The position numbers and the translations under genes are program-made. From contig NC_085072.1 of assembly GCF_963662255.1 (NCBI RefSeq), forward strand, positions 7,837,001 through 7,901,000: a stretch of DNA of 64,000 nucleotides, read 5' to 3'. The DNA is from Cinclus cinclus. Lineage: Eukaryota > Chordata > Aves > Passeriformes > Cinclidae. The notes below the pieces were generated by a model that searched no databases, was not told the origin of the DNA, and saw nothing but the letters and a program-made list of their open reading frames with translations. How positions within the stretch are numbered: the stretch's first letter is position 1; each line of letters begins with the position of its first letter. This document shows, piece after piece, positions 51,364 to 63,917 of this stretch.

Positions 51364-52245
51364 CATTGTGACACCACAGAGGTTAAGAGAAGCAAGGAAC
51401 CATTGTGACCCAATGCAGGCTCACAATCTAATGATCCATTGTGACACCAGGGGTTGTAATAGGGCCAGGGATGAATTGTGAAAGCATGGGGCACAATAAA
51501 AACATGGAAATATTATGACACCATAGAGGCCAAGAATCAAATGATTCATTGTAACACCAAGTGGCCTAAAAGCGCATGGGATGCATTGTGACACCACAGG
51601 GGTTAAGAGAAGCAAGGAACCATTGTGACCCAATGCAGGCTAACAATCTAAGAATCCCTTTTGACACCAGGGGGGGCAAAAGGACGACGGATGAACTGTG
51701 ACAGCATGGGGACCTATAGAAGCAAGGAACCATTATGACACCATGGAGGCCAAGAATCAAATGATTCATTGTGACATCAAGTGGCCTAAAAGGGCATGGG
51801 ATGCATTGTGACACCACAGGGGTTAAGAGAAGCAAGGAACCATTGTGACCCAATGCAGGCTAACAATCTAATGATCCCTTGCGACACCAGGGCTGTATAA
51901 AAAGGGCCAGGGATGAATTGTTACAGCACGGGGACCAATAGAAACAAGGAACCATTATGACACCATGGAGGCCAAGAATCAAATGATTCATTGTGACATC
52001 AAGTCGCCTAAAATGGCATGGAATGCATTGTGACACCACAGGGGTTAAGAGAAGCAAGGAACCATTGTGACCCAATGCTTGCTAACAATCTAATGATCCC
52101 TTGTGACACCAGGGGGCCTAAAATGGCCAGGGATGGATTGTTACAGCACGGGGACCAATAGAAGCAAGGATCTATTATGCCACCATGGAGGCCAAGAATC
52201 AAATGATTCATTGTGACATCAAGTGGCCTAAAAGGGCATGGGATG
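51364..52245 (+). repeat. Four-monomer higher-order unit b-g-h-c, copy 1 (882 bp)
   Basis: Length is 4x220+2 because the h monomer has a 2-base insertion (GGGCTGTATAAAAAG). Direct copy follows at 52246-53127. The g member has the GGGGGGGC core. Confidence 0.88.
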
Positions 52246-53127
52246 CATTGTGACACCACAGGGGTTAAGAGAAGCAAGGAACCATTGTGACCCAATGCAG
52301 GCTAACAATCTAATGATCCATTGTGACACCAGGGGTTGTAATAGGGCCAGGGATGAATTGTGAAAGCATGGGGCACAATAAAAACATGGAAATATTATGA
52401 CACCATAGAGGCCAAGAATCAAATGATTCATTGTAACACCAAGTGGCCTAAAAGCGCATGGGATGCATTGTGACACCACAGGGGTTAAGAGAAGCAAGGA
52501 ACCATTGTGACCCAATGCAGGCTAACAATCTAAGAATCCCTTTTGACACCAGGGGGGGCAAAAGGACGACGGATGAACTGTGACAGCATGGGGACCTATA
52601 GAAGCAAGGAACCATTATGACACCATGGAGGCCAAGAATCAAATGATTCATTGTGACATCAAGTGGCCTAAAAGGGCATGGGATGCATTGTGACACCACA
52701 GGGGTTAAGAGAAGCAAGGAACCATTGTGACCCAATGCAGGCTAACAATCTAATGATCCCTTGCGACACCAGGGCTGTATAAAAAGGGCCAGGGATGAAT
52801 TGTTACAGCACGGGGACCAATAGAAACAAGGAACCATTATGACACCATGGAGGCCAAGAATCAAATGATTCATTGTGACATCAAGTGGCCTAAAAGGGCA
52901 TGGGATGCATTGTGACACCACAGGGGTTAAGAGAAGCAAGGAACCATTGTGACCCAATGCAGGCTAACAATCTAATGATCCCTTGTGACACCAGGGGGCC
53001 TAAAATGGCCAGGGATGGATTGTTACAGCACGGGGACCAATAGAAGCAAGGATCTATTATGCCACCATGGAGGCCAAGAATCAAATGATTCATTGTGACA
53101 TCAAGTGGCCTAAAAGGGCACGGGATG
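52246..53127 (+). repeat. Four-monomer higher-order unit b-g-h-c, copy 2 (882 bp)
   Basis: Nearly identical to copy 1; differences lie around the h/c boundary and in A2 (CTTGC versus CAGGC). A diverged third round, b-g-h, follows at 53128 but then goes to f. Confidence 0.88.
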
Positions 53128-54448
53128 CATTGTGACACCACAGGGGTTAAGAGAAGCAAGGAACCATTGTGACCCAATGCAGGCTAACAATCTAATGATC
53201 CATTGTGACACCAGGGGTTGTAATAGGGCCAGGGATGAATTGTGAAAGCATGGGGCACAATAAAAACATGGAAATATTATGACACAATAGAGGCCAAGAA
53301 TCAAATGATTCATTGTAACACCAAGTGGCCTAAAAGGGCATGGGATGCATTGTGACACCACAGAGGTTAAGAGAAGCAAGGAACCATTGTGACCCAATGC
53401 AGGCTAACAATCTAAGAATCCCTTTTGACACCAGGGGGCGAAAAAGGACCACGGATGAACTGTGACAGCATGGGGACCTATATAAGGAAGGAACCATTAT
53501 GACACCATGAAGGCCAAGAGTCAAATGGTTCATTTTAAGACCAAGTGTCCTAAAAGTGCTTGGAATGCATTGTGACACCACAGAGGTTAAGAGAAGCAAG
53601 GAACCATTGTGACCCAATGCAGGCTAACATTCTAATGATCCCTTGTGGCACCAGGGGGTATAAAAAGGGCCAGGGATGAAATGTGACAGCACGGGGACCC
53701 ATAGAAGCAAGGATCTATTATGTCACCATGGAGGCCAAGAATCAAATGATTCATTGTGACATCAAGTTGCCTAAAATGGCATGGAATGCATTGTGACACC
53801 ACAGAGGTTAAGAGAAGCAAGGAACCATTGTTACCCAATGGAGGCTAACAATCTAATGGTCCCTTGTGACACCAATGGGCCTAAAAGGGCCAGGGATGAA
53901 TTGTGAAAGCATGGGGCCCAATTAAAACCTGGTACAATTATGCCACCATGGAGGCCAAAAATCAAATTATTCATTGTGACATCAAGTGGCCTAAAAGGGC
54001 ATGGGATGCATTGTGACACCACAGGGGTTAAGAGAAGCAAGGAACCATTGTGACCCAATGGAGGCTAATAATGCCAGGATCCCAATTGACACCAGGGGTC
54101 GTAAAAGGGCCAGGGATGAATTGTGACAGCATGGGGCCCAATAGAAACAAGGAACCATTATGACACCATGGAGGCCAAGAATCAAATGATTCATTGTGAC
54201 ATCAAGTGGCCTAAAAGGGCATGGGATGCATTGTGACACCACAGAGGTTAAGAGAAGCAAGGAACCATTGTGACCCAATGCTTGCTAAAAATCTAATGAT
54301 CCCTTGTGACACCAGGGGGCCTAAAATGGCCAGGGATGGATTGTTACAGCACGGGGACCAATAGAAGCAAGGATCTATTATGCCACCATGGACGCCAAGA
54401 ATCAAATGATTCATTGTGACATCAAGTGGCCTAAAAGGGCATGGGATG

Positions 54449-54888
54449 CATTGTGACACCACAGGGGTTAAGAGAAGCAAGGAACCATTGTGACCCAATG
54501 GAGGCTAATAATGCCAGGATCCCAATTGACACCAGGGTTCGTAAAAGGGCCAGGGATGAATTGTGACAGCATGGGGACCTATAGAAACAAGGAACCATTA
54601 TGACACCATGGAGGCCAAGAATCAAATGATTCATTGTGACATCAAGTGGCCTAAAAGGGCATGGGATGCATTGTGACACCACAGAGGTTAAGAGAAGCAA
54701 GGAACCATTGTGACCCAATGCTTGCTAAAAATCTAATGATCCCTTGTGACACCAGGGGGCCTAAAATGGCCAGGGATGGATTGTTACAGCACGGGACCCA
54801 ATAGAAGCAAGGATCTATTATGCCACCATGGACGCCAAGAATCAAATGATTCATTGTGACATCAAGTGGCCTAAAAGGGCATGGGATG
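54449..54888 (+). repeat. Extra 440-bp e-c dimer in copy 1
   Basis: It directly follows a very similar e-c dimer at 54009-54448 (both with AATAATGCCAGGATCCC), and copy 2 has only one, so it looks like a local dimer duplication or a loss in copy 2. Confidence 0.8.
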
Positions 54889-56871
54889 CATTGTGACACC
54901 ACAGGGGTTAAGAGAAGCAAGGATCCATTGTGACCCAATGGAGGCTAATAATCCCAGGATCCCATTTGACACCAGGGGTCGTAAAAGGGCCAGGGATGAA
55001 TTGTGACAGCATGGGGACCAATAGAAACAAGGAACCATTATGACACCATGGAGGCCAAGAATCAAATGATTCATTGTGACATCAAGTGGCCTAAAAGGGC
55101 ATGGGATGCATTGTGACACCACAGAGGTTGAGAGAAGCAAGGAACCATTGTGACCCAATGCAGGCTAACAATCTAATGATCCATTGTGACACCAGGGGTT
55201 GTAATAGGGCCAGGGATGAATTGTGAAAGCATGGGGCACAATAAAAACATGGAAATATTATGACACCATAGAGGCCAAGAATCAAATATTCATTGTAACA
55301 CCAAGTGGCCTAAAAGGGCATGGGATGCATTGTGACACCACAGAGGTTAAGAGAAGCAAGGAACCATTGTGACCCAATGCAGGCTAACAATCTAATGATC
55401 CATTGTGACACCAGGGGGTATAAAAAGGGCCAGGGATGAATTGTTACAGCACGGGGACCAATAGAATCAAGGATCTATTACGCCACCATGGAGGCCAAGA
55501 ATCAAATGATTCATTGTGACATCAAGTGGCCTAAAATGGCATGGAATGCATTGTGACACCACAGAGGTTAAGAGAAGCAAGGAACCATTGTTACCCAATG
55601 GAGGCTAACAATCTAATGGTCCCTTGTGACACCAATGGGACTAAAAGGGCCAGGGATGAATTGTGAAAGCATGGGGCCCAATTAAAACCTGGTACAATTA
55701 TGCCACCATGGAGGCCAAAAATCAAATGATTCATTGTGACATCAAGTGGCCTAAAAGGGCATGGGATGCATTGTGACACCACAGAGGTTAAGAGAAGCAA
55801 GGAACCATTGTTACCCCATGTAGGCTAACAATCTAATGGTCCCTTGTGACACCAATGGGCCTAAAAGGGCCAGGGAAGAATTGTGAAAGCATGGGGCCCA
55901 ATTAAAACCTGGTACAATTATGCCACCATGGAGGCCAAGAATCAAATGATTCATTGTGACATCAAGTGGCCTAAAAGGGCATGGGATGCATTGTGACACC
56001 ACAGGGGTTAAGAGAAGCAAGGATCCATTGTGACCCAATGGAGGCTAACAATCTAATGATCCCTTGTGAACACCAGGGGGTCTAAAATGGCCAGGGATGG
56101 ATTGTTACAGCACGGGGACCAATAGAATCAAGGATCGATTCTGCCACCATGGAGGCCAAGAATCAAATGCTTCATTGTGACATCAAGTGGCCTAAAAGGG
56201 CATGGGATGCATTGTGACACCACAGAGGTTAAGAGAAGCAAGGAACCATTATGACCCAATGCAGGCTAACAATCTAATGATCCCTTGTGGAACCAGGGGG
56301 TATAAAAAGTGCCAGGGATGAATTGTAACAGCACGGGGACCAATAGAAGCAAGGATCTATTATGTCACCATGGAGGCCAAGAATCAAATGATTCATTCTG
56401 ACATCAAGTGGCCTAAAAGGGCATGGGATGCATTGTGACACCACAGAGGTTAAGAGAAGCAAGGAACCATTGTGACCCAATGCTTGCTAAAAATCTAATG
56501 ATCCGTTGTGACACCAGGGGGCCTAAAATGGCCAGGGATGGATTGTTACAGCATGGGGACCAATAGAAGCAAGGATCTATTATGCCACCATGGAGGCCAA
56601 GAATCAAATGATTCATTGTGACATCAAGTGGCCTAAAAGGGCATGGGATGCATTGTGACACCACAGGGGTTAAGAGAAGGAAGGAACCATTGTGACCCAA
56701 TGCAGGCTAACAATCTAAGAATCCCTTGAGGCACCAGGGAGTATAAATAGGTCCAGGGATGAATTGTGACAGCACGGGGACCAATAGAAGCAAGGATATA
56801 TTATGTCACCATGGAGGCCAAAAATCAAATGATTCATTGTGACATCAAGTGGCCTAAAAGGGCATGGGATG

Positions 56872-57091
56872 CATTGTGACACCACAGAGGTTAAGAGAAG
56901 CAAGGAACCATTGTGACCCAATGCTTGCTAAAAATCTAATGATCCCTTGTGACACCAGGGGGCCTAAAATGGCCAGGGATGGATGGTTACAGCACGGGGC
57001 CCAATAGAAACAAGGAACCATTATGACACCATGGAGGCCAAGAATCAAATGATTCATTGTGACATCAAGTGGCCTAAAATGGCATGGAATG
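56872..57091 (+). repeat. Hybrid c/e monomer
   Basis: A3 is class c (GGGGGCCTAAAATGGCC) and B1-B2 are class e (GGCCCAATAGAAACAAGGAACC). The same hybrid is at 63258-63477, so it predates the 5-kb duplication. Confidence 0.78.
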
Positions 57092-57531
57092 CATTGTGAC
57101 ACCACAGAGGGTAAGAGAAGCAAGGAACCATTGTTACCCAATGGAGGCTAACAATCTAATGGTCCCTTGTGACACCAATGGGCCTAAAAGGGCCAGGGAT
57201 GAATTGTGAAAGCATGGGGCCCAATTAAAACCTGGTACAATTATGCCACCATGGAGGCCAAAAATCAAATGATTCATTGTGACATCAAGTGGCCTAAAAG
57301 GGCATGGGATGCATTGTGACACCACAGAGGTTAAGAGAAGCAAGGAACCATTGTTACCCCATGTAGGCTAACAATCTAATGGTCCCTTGTGACACCAATG
57401 GGCCTAAAAGGGCCAGGGAAGAATTGTGAAAGCATGGGGCCCAATTAAAACCTGGTACAATTATGCCACCATGGAGGCCAAGAATCAAATGGTTCATTGT
57501 GACATCAAGTGGCCTAAAAGGGCATGGGATG

Positions 57532-58191
57532 CATTGTGACACCACAGGGGTTAAGAGAAGCAAGGAACCATTATGACCCAATGCTTGCTAAAAATGTAAT
57601 GATCCCTTGTGACACCAGGGGGCCTAAAATGGCCAGGGATGGATTGTTACAGCACGGGGACCAATAGAAGCGAGGATCTATTATGCAACCATGGACGCCA
57701 AGAATCAAATGATTCATTGTGACATCAAGTGGCCTAAAAGGGCATGGGATGCATTGTGACACCACAGAGGTTAAGAGAAGCAAGGAACCATTGTGACCCA
57801 ATGCAGGCTAACAATCTAATGATCCATTGTGACACCAGGGGTTGTAATAGGGCCAGGGATGAATTGTGAAAGCATGGGGCACAATAAAAACATGGAAATA
57901 TTATGACACCATAGAGGCCAAGAATCAAATGATTCATTGTAACACCAAGTGGCCTAAAAGCGCATGGGATGCATTGTGACACCACAGGGGTTAAGAGAAG
58001 CAAGGAACCATTGTGACCCAATGCAGGCTAACAATCTAAGAATCCCTTTTGACAACAGGGGGCGCAAAAGGACCTCGGATGAACTGTGACAGCATGGGGA
58101 CCAATAGAAACAAGGAACCATTATGACACCATGGAGGCCAAGAATCAAATGATTCATTGTGACATCAAGTGGCCTAAAAGGGCATGGGATG
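57532..58191 (+). repeat. Three-monomer unit c-b-g, copy 1 (660 bp)
   Basis: It is followed directly by a second copy. Shared variants: CTTGCTAAAAATGTAATG, GAAGCGAGGATC, TATGCAACCATGGACG and GACAACAGGG in g. Confidence 0.86.
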
Positions 58192-58851
58192 CATTGTGAC
58201 ACCACAGGGGTTAAGAGAAGCAAGGAACCATTATGACCCAATGCTTGCTAAAAATGTAATGATCCCTTGTGACACCAGGGGGCCTAAAATGGCCAGGGAT
58301 GGATTGTTACCGCACGGGGACCAATAGAAGCGAGGATCTATTATGCAACCATGGACGCCAAGAATCAAATGATTCATTGTGACATCAAGTGGCCTAAAAG
58401 GGCATGGGATGCATTGTGACACCACAGAGGTTAAGAGAAGCAAGGAACCATTGTGACCCAATGCAGGCTAACAATCTAATGATCCATTGTGACACCAGGG
58501 GTTGTAATAGGGCCAGGGATGAATTGTGAAAGCATGGGGCACAATAAAAACATGGAAATATTATGACACCATAGAGGCCAAGAATCAAATGATTCATTGT
58601 AACACCAAGTGGCCTAAAAGCGCATGGGATGCATTGTGACACCACAGGGGTTAAGAGAAGCAAGGAACCATTGTGACCCAATGCAGGCTAACAAACTAAG
58701 AATCCCTTTTGACAACAGGGGGGGCAAAAGGACGACGGATGAACTGTGACAGCATGGGGACCTATAGAAGCAAGGAACCATTATGACACCATGGAGGCCA
58801 AGAATCAAATGATTCATTGTGACATCAAGTGGCCTAAAAGGGCATGGGATG
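58192..58851 (+). repeat. Three-monomer unit c-b-g, copy 2 (660 bp)
   Basis: Its g monomer is mosaic: GACAACAGGG is shared with copy 1, but GGGGGGGCAAAAGGACGA is shared with the 882-bp units, marking the junction with the 5-kb duplication. Confidence 0.84.
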
Positions 58852-61800
58852 CATTGTGACACCACAGGGGTTAAGAGAAGCAAGGAACCATTGTGACCCA
58901 ATGCAGGCTAACAATCTAATGATCCCTTGCGACACCAGGGCTGTATAAAAAGGGCCAGGGATGAATTGTTACAGCACGGGGACCAATAGAAACAAGGAAC
59001 CATTATGACACCATGGAGGCCAAGAATCAAATGATTCATTGTGACATCAAGTGGCCTAAAAGGGCATGGGATGCATTGTGACACCACAGGGGTTAAGAGA
59101 AGCAAGGAACCATTGTGACCCAATGCAGGCTAACAATCTAATGATCCCTTGTGACACCAGGGGGCCTAAAATGGCCAGGGATGGATTGTTACAGCACGGG
59201 GACCAATAGAAGCAAGAATCTATTATGCCACCATGGAGGCCAAGAATCAAATGATTCATTGTGACATCAAGTGGCCTAAAAGGGCACGGGATGCATTGTG
59301 ACACCACAGGGGTTAAGAGAAGCAAGGAACCATTGTGACCCAATGCAGGCTAACAATCTAATGATCCCTTGTGACACCAGGGGTTGTAATAGGGCCAGGG
59401 ATGAATTGTGAAAGCATGGGGCACAATAAAAACATGGAAATATTATGACACAATAGAGGCCAAGAATCAAATGATTCATTGTAACACCAAGTGGCCTAAA
59501 AGGGCATGGGATGCATTGTGACACCACAGAGGTTAAGAGAAGCATGGAACCATTGTGACCCAATGCAGGCTAACAATCTAAGAATCCCTTTTGACACCAG
59601 GGGGCGAAAAAGGACCACGGATGAACTGTGACAGCATGGGGACCTATAGAAGGAAGGAACCATTATGACACCATGAAGGCCAAGAGTCAAATGGTTCATT
59701 TTAAGACCAAGTGTCCTAAAAGTGCTTGGAATGCATTGTGACACCACAGAGGTTAAGAGAAGCAAGGAACCATTGTGACCCAATGCAGGCTAACATTCTA
59801 ATGATCCCTTGTGGCACCAGGGGGTATAAAAAGGGCCAGGGATGAAATGTGACAGCACGGGGACCCATAGAAGCAAGGATCTATTATGTCACCATGGAGG
59901 CCAAGAATCAAATGATTCATTGTGACATCAAGTTGCCTAAAATGGCATGGAATGCATTGTGACACCACAGAGGTTAAGAGAAGCAAGGAACCATTGTTAC
60001 CCAATGGAGGCTAACAATCTAATGGTCCCTTGTGACACCAATGGGCCTAAAAGGGCCAGGGATGAATTGTGAAAGCATGGGGCCCAATTAAAACCTGGTA
60101 CAATTATGCCACCATGGAGGCCAAGAATCAAATGATTCATTGTGACATCAAGTGGCCTAAAAGGGCATGGGATGCATTGTGACACCACAGGGGTTAAGAG
60201 AAGCAAGGAACCATTGTGACCCAATGGAGGCTAATAATGCCAGGATCCCAATTGACACCAGGGGTCGTAAAAGGGCCAGGGATGAATTGTGACAGCATGG
60301 GGCCCAATAGAAACAAGGAACCATTATGACACCATAGAGGCCAAGAATCAAATGATTCATTGTGACATCAAGTGGCCTAAAAGGGCATGGGATGCATTGT
60401 GACACCACAGAGGTTAAGAGAAGCAAGGAACCATTGTGACCCAATGCTTGCTAACAATCTAATGATCCCTTGTGACACCAGGGGGCCTAAAATGGCCAGG
60501 GATGGATTGTTACAGCACGGGGACCAATAGAAGCAAGGATCTATTATGCCACCATGGACGCCAAGAATCAAATGATTCATTGTGACATCAAGTGGCCTAA
60601 AAGGGCATGGGATGCATTGTGACACCACAGGGGTTAAGAGAAGCAAGGATCCATTGTGACCCAATGGAGGCTAATAATCCCAGGATCCCATTTGACACCA
60701 GGGGTCGTAAAAGGGCCAGGGATGAATTGTGACAGCATGGGGACCAATAGAAACAAGGAACCATTATGACACCATGGAGGCCAAGAATCAAATGATTCAT
60801 TGTGACATCAAGTGGCCTAAAAGGGCATGGGATGCATTGTGACACCACAGAGGTTAAGAGAAGCAAGGAACCATTGTGACCCAATGCAGGCTAACAATCT
60901 AATGATCCATTGTGACACCAGGGGTTGTAATAGGGCCAGGGATGAATTGTGAAAGCATGGGGCACAATAAAAACATGGAAATATTATGACACCATAGAGG
61001 CCAAGAATCAAATATTCATTGTAACACCAAGTGGCCTAAAAGGGCATGGGATGCATTGTGACACCACAGAGGTTAAGAGAAGCAAGGAACCATTGTGACC
61101 CAATGCAGGCTAACAATCTAATGATCCATTGTGACACCAGGGTGTATAAAAAGGGCCAGGGATGAATTGTTACAGCACGGGGACCAATAGAATCAAGGAT
61201 CTATTACGCCACCATGGAGGCCAAGAATCAAATGATTCATTGTGACATCAAGTGGTCTAAAATGGCATGGAATGCATTGTGACACCACAGAGGTTAAGAG
61301 AAGCAAGGAACCATTGTTACCCAATGGAGGCTAACAATCTAATGGTCCCTTGTGACACCAATGGGCCTAAAAGGGCCAGGGATGAATTGTGAAAGCATGG
61401 GGCCCAATTAAAACCTGGTACAATTATGCCACCATGGAGGCCAAAAATCAAATGATTCATTGTGACATCAAGTGGCCTAAAAGGGCATGGGATGCATTGT
61501 GACACCACAGAGGTTAAGAGAAGCAAGGAACCATTGTTACCCCATGTAGGCTAACAATCTAATGGTCCCTTGTGACACCAATGGGCCTAAAAGGGCCAGG
61601 GAAGAATTGTGAAAGCATGGGGCCCAATTAAAACCTGGTACAATTATGCCACCATGGAGGCCAAGAATCAAATGGTTCATTGTGACATCAAGTGGCCTAA
61701 AAGGGCATGGGATGCATTGTGACACCACAGGGGTTAAGAGAAGCAAGGATCCATTGTGACCCAATGGAGGCTAACAATCTAATGATCCCTTGTGACACCA

Positions 61801-63706
61801 GGGGGTCTAAAATGGCCAGGGATGGATTGTTACAGCACGGGGACCAATAGAATCAAGGATCGATTCTGCCACCATGGAGGCCAAGAATCAAATGATTCAT
61901 TGTGACATCAAGTGGCCTAAAAGGGCATGGGATGCATTGTGACACCACAGAGGTTAAGAGAAGCAAGGAACCATTATGACCCAATGCAGGCTAACAATCT
62001 AATGATCCCTTGTGGAACCAGGGGGTATAAAAAGTGCCAGGGATGAATTGTAACAGCACGGGGACCAATAGAAGCAAGGATCTATTATGTCACCATGGAG
62101 GCCAAGAATCAAATGATTCATTGTGACATCAAGTGGCCTAAAATAGCATGGGATGCATTGTGACACCACAGGGGTTAAGAGAAGCAAGGATCCATTGTGA
62201 CCCAATGGAGGCTAATAATCTAATGGTCCCTTGTGACACCAATGGGCCTAAAAGGGCCAGGGATGAATTGTGAAAGCATGGGGCCCAATTAAAACGTGGT
62301 ACAATTATGCCACCATGGAAGCCAAGAATCAAATGATTCATTGTGACATCAAGTGGCCTAAATGGGAATGGGATGCATTGTGACACCACAGGGGTTAAGA
62401 GAAGCAAGGAACCATTGTGACCCAATGCAGGCTAACAATCTAATGATCCATTGTGACACCAGGGGGCCTAAAATGGCCAGGGATGGATTTTTACAGCACG
62501 GGGACCAATAGAAGCAAGGATCTATTATGCCACCATGGAGACCAAGAATCAAATGATTCATTGTGACATCAAGTGGCCTAAAAGGGCATGGGATGCATTG
62601 TGACACCACAGGGGTTAAGAGAAGCAAGGAACCATTGTGACCCAATGCAGGCTAACAATCTATAGATCCCTTGTGACACCAGGGGGTATAAAAAGGGCCA
62701 GGGATGAATTGTTACAGCACGGGGACCAATAGAAGCAAGGATCTATTATGTCACCATGGAGGCCAAGAATCAAATGATTCATTGTGACATCAAGTGGCCT
62801 AAAAGGGCATGGGATGCATTGTGACACCACAGAGGTTAAGAGAAGCAAGGAACCATTGTGACCCAATGCTTGCTAAAAATCTAATGATCCCTTGTGACAC
62901 CAGGGGGCCTAAAATGGCCAGGGATGGATTGTTACAGCACGGGGACCAATAGAAGCAAGGATCTATTATGCCACCATGGAGGCCAAGAATCAAATGATTC
63001 ATTGTGACATCAAGTGGCCTAAAAGGGCATGGGATGCATTGTGACACCACAGGGGTTAAGAGAAGGAAGGAACCATTATGACCCAATGCAGGCTAACAAT
63101 CTAAGAATCCCTTGAGGCACCAGGGAGTATAAACAGGTCCAGGGATGAATTGTGACAGCACGGGGACCAATAGAAGCAAGGATCTATTATGTCACCATGG
63201 AGGCCAAAAATCAAATGATTCATTGTGACATCAAGTGGCCTAAAAGGGCATGGGATGCATTGTGACACCACAGAGGTTAAGAGAAGCAAGGAACCATTGT
63301 GACCCAATGCTTGCTAAAAATCTAATGATCCCTTGTGACACCAGGGGGCCTAAAATGGCCAGGGATGGATTGTTACAGCACGGGGCCCAATAGAAACAAG
63401 GAACCATTATGACACCATGGAGGCCAAGAATCAAATGATTCATTGTGACATCAAGTGGCCTAAAATGGCATGGAATGCATTGTGACACCACAGAGGGTAA
63501 GAGAAGCAAGGAACCATTGTTACCCAATGGAGGCTAACAATCTAATGGTCCCTTGTGACACCAATGGGCCTAAAAGGGCCAGGGATGAATTGTGAAAGCA
63601 TGGGGCCCAATTAAAACCTGGTACAATTATGCCACCATGGAGGCCAAAAATCAAATAATTCATTGTGACATCAAGTGGCCTAAAAGGGCATTGGATGCAT
63701 TGTGAC
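58436..63706 (+). repeat. 5-kb segmental duplication, copy 2
   Basis: Counterpart of 52270-57320. It lacks one e-c dimer and has an additional f-c-h block at 62156-62816. Confidence 0.9.
62156..62816 (+). repeat. Extra 661-bp f-c-h block in copy 2
   Basis: It lies between h and c, which are adjacent in copy 1. Its f monomer shares private variants with 43440-43659, so the source may be elsewhere in the array. Confidence 0.8.
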
Positions 63707-63917
63707 ACCACAGGGGTTAAGAGAAGCAAGGAACAATTGTGACCCAATGCAGGCTAACAATCTAATGATCCATTGTGACACCAGGGGTTGTAATAGGGCC
63801 AGGGATGAATTGTGAAAGCATGGGGCACAATAAAAACATGGAAATATTATGACACCATAGAGGCCAAGAATCAAATGATTCATTGTAACACCAAGTGGCC
63901 TAAAAGGGCTTGGGATG

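Larger units (their letters stand above)
52270..57320 (+). repeat. 5-kb segmental duplication, copy 1
   Basis: It matches 58436-63706 with offset 6,166, then 5,726 and 5,725, then 6,386. Each step is a monomer-scale gain or loss. Order: g-h-c-b-g-h-f-e-c-e-c-e-b-h-f-f-c-h-c-h-x-f. Confidence 0.9.
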
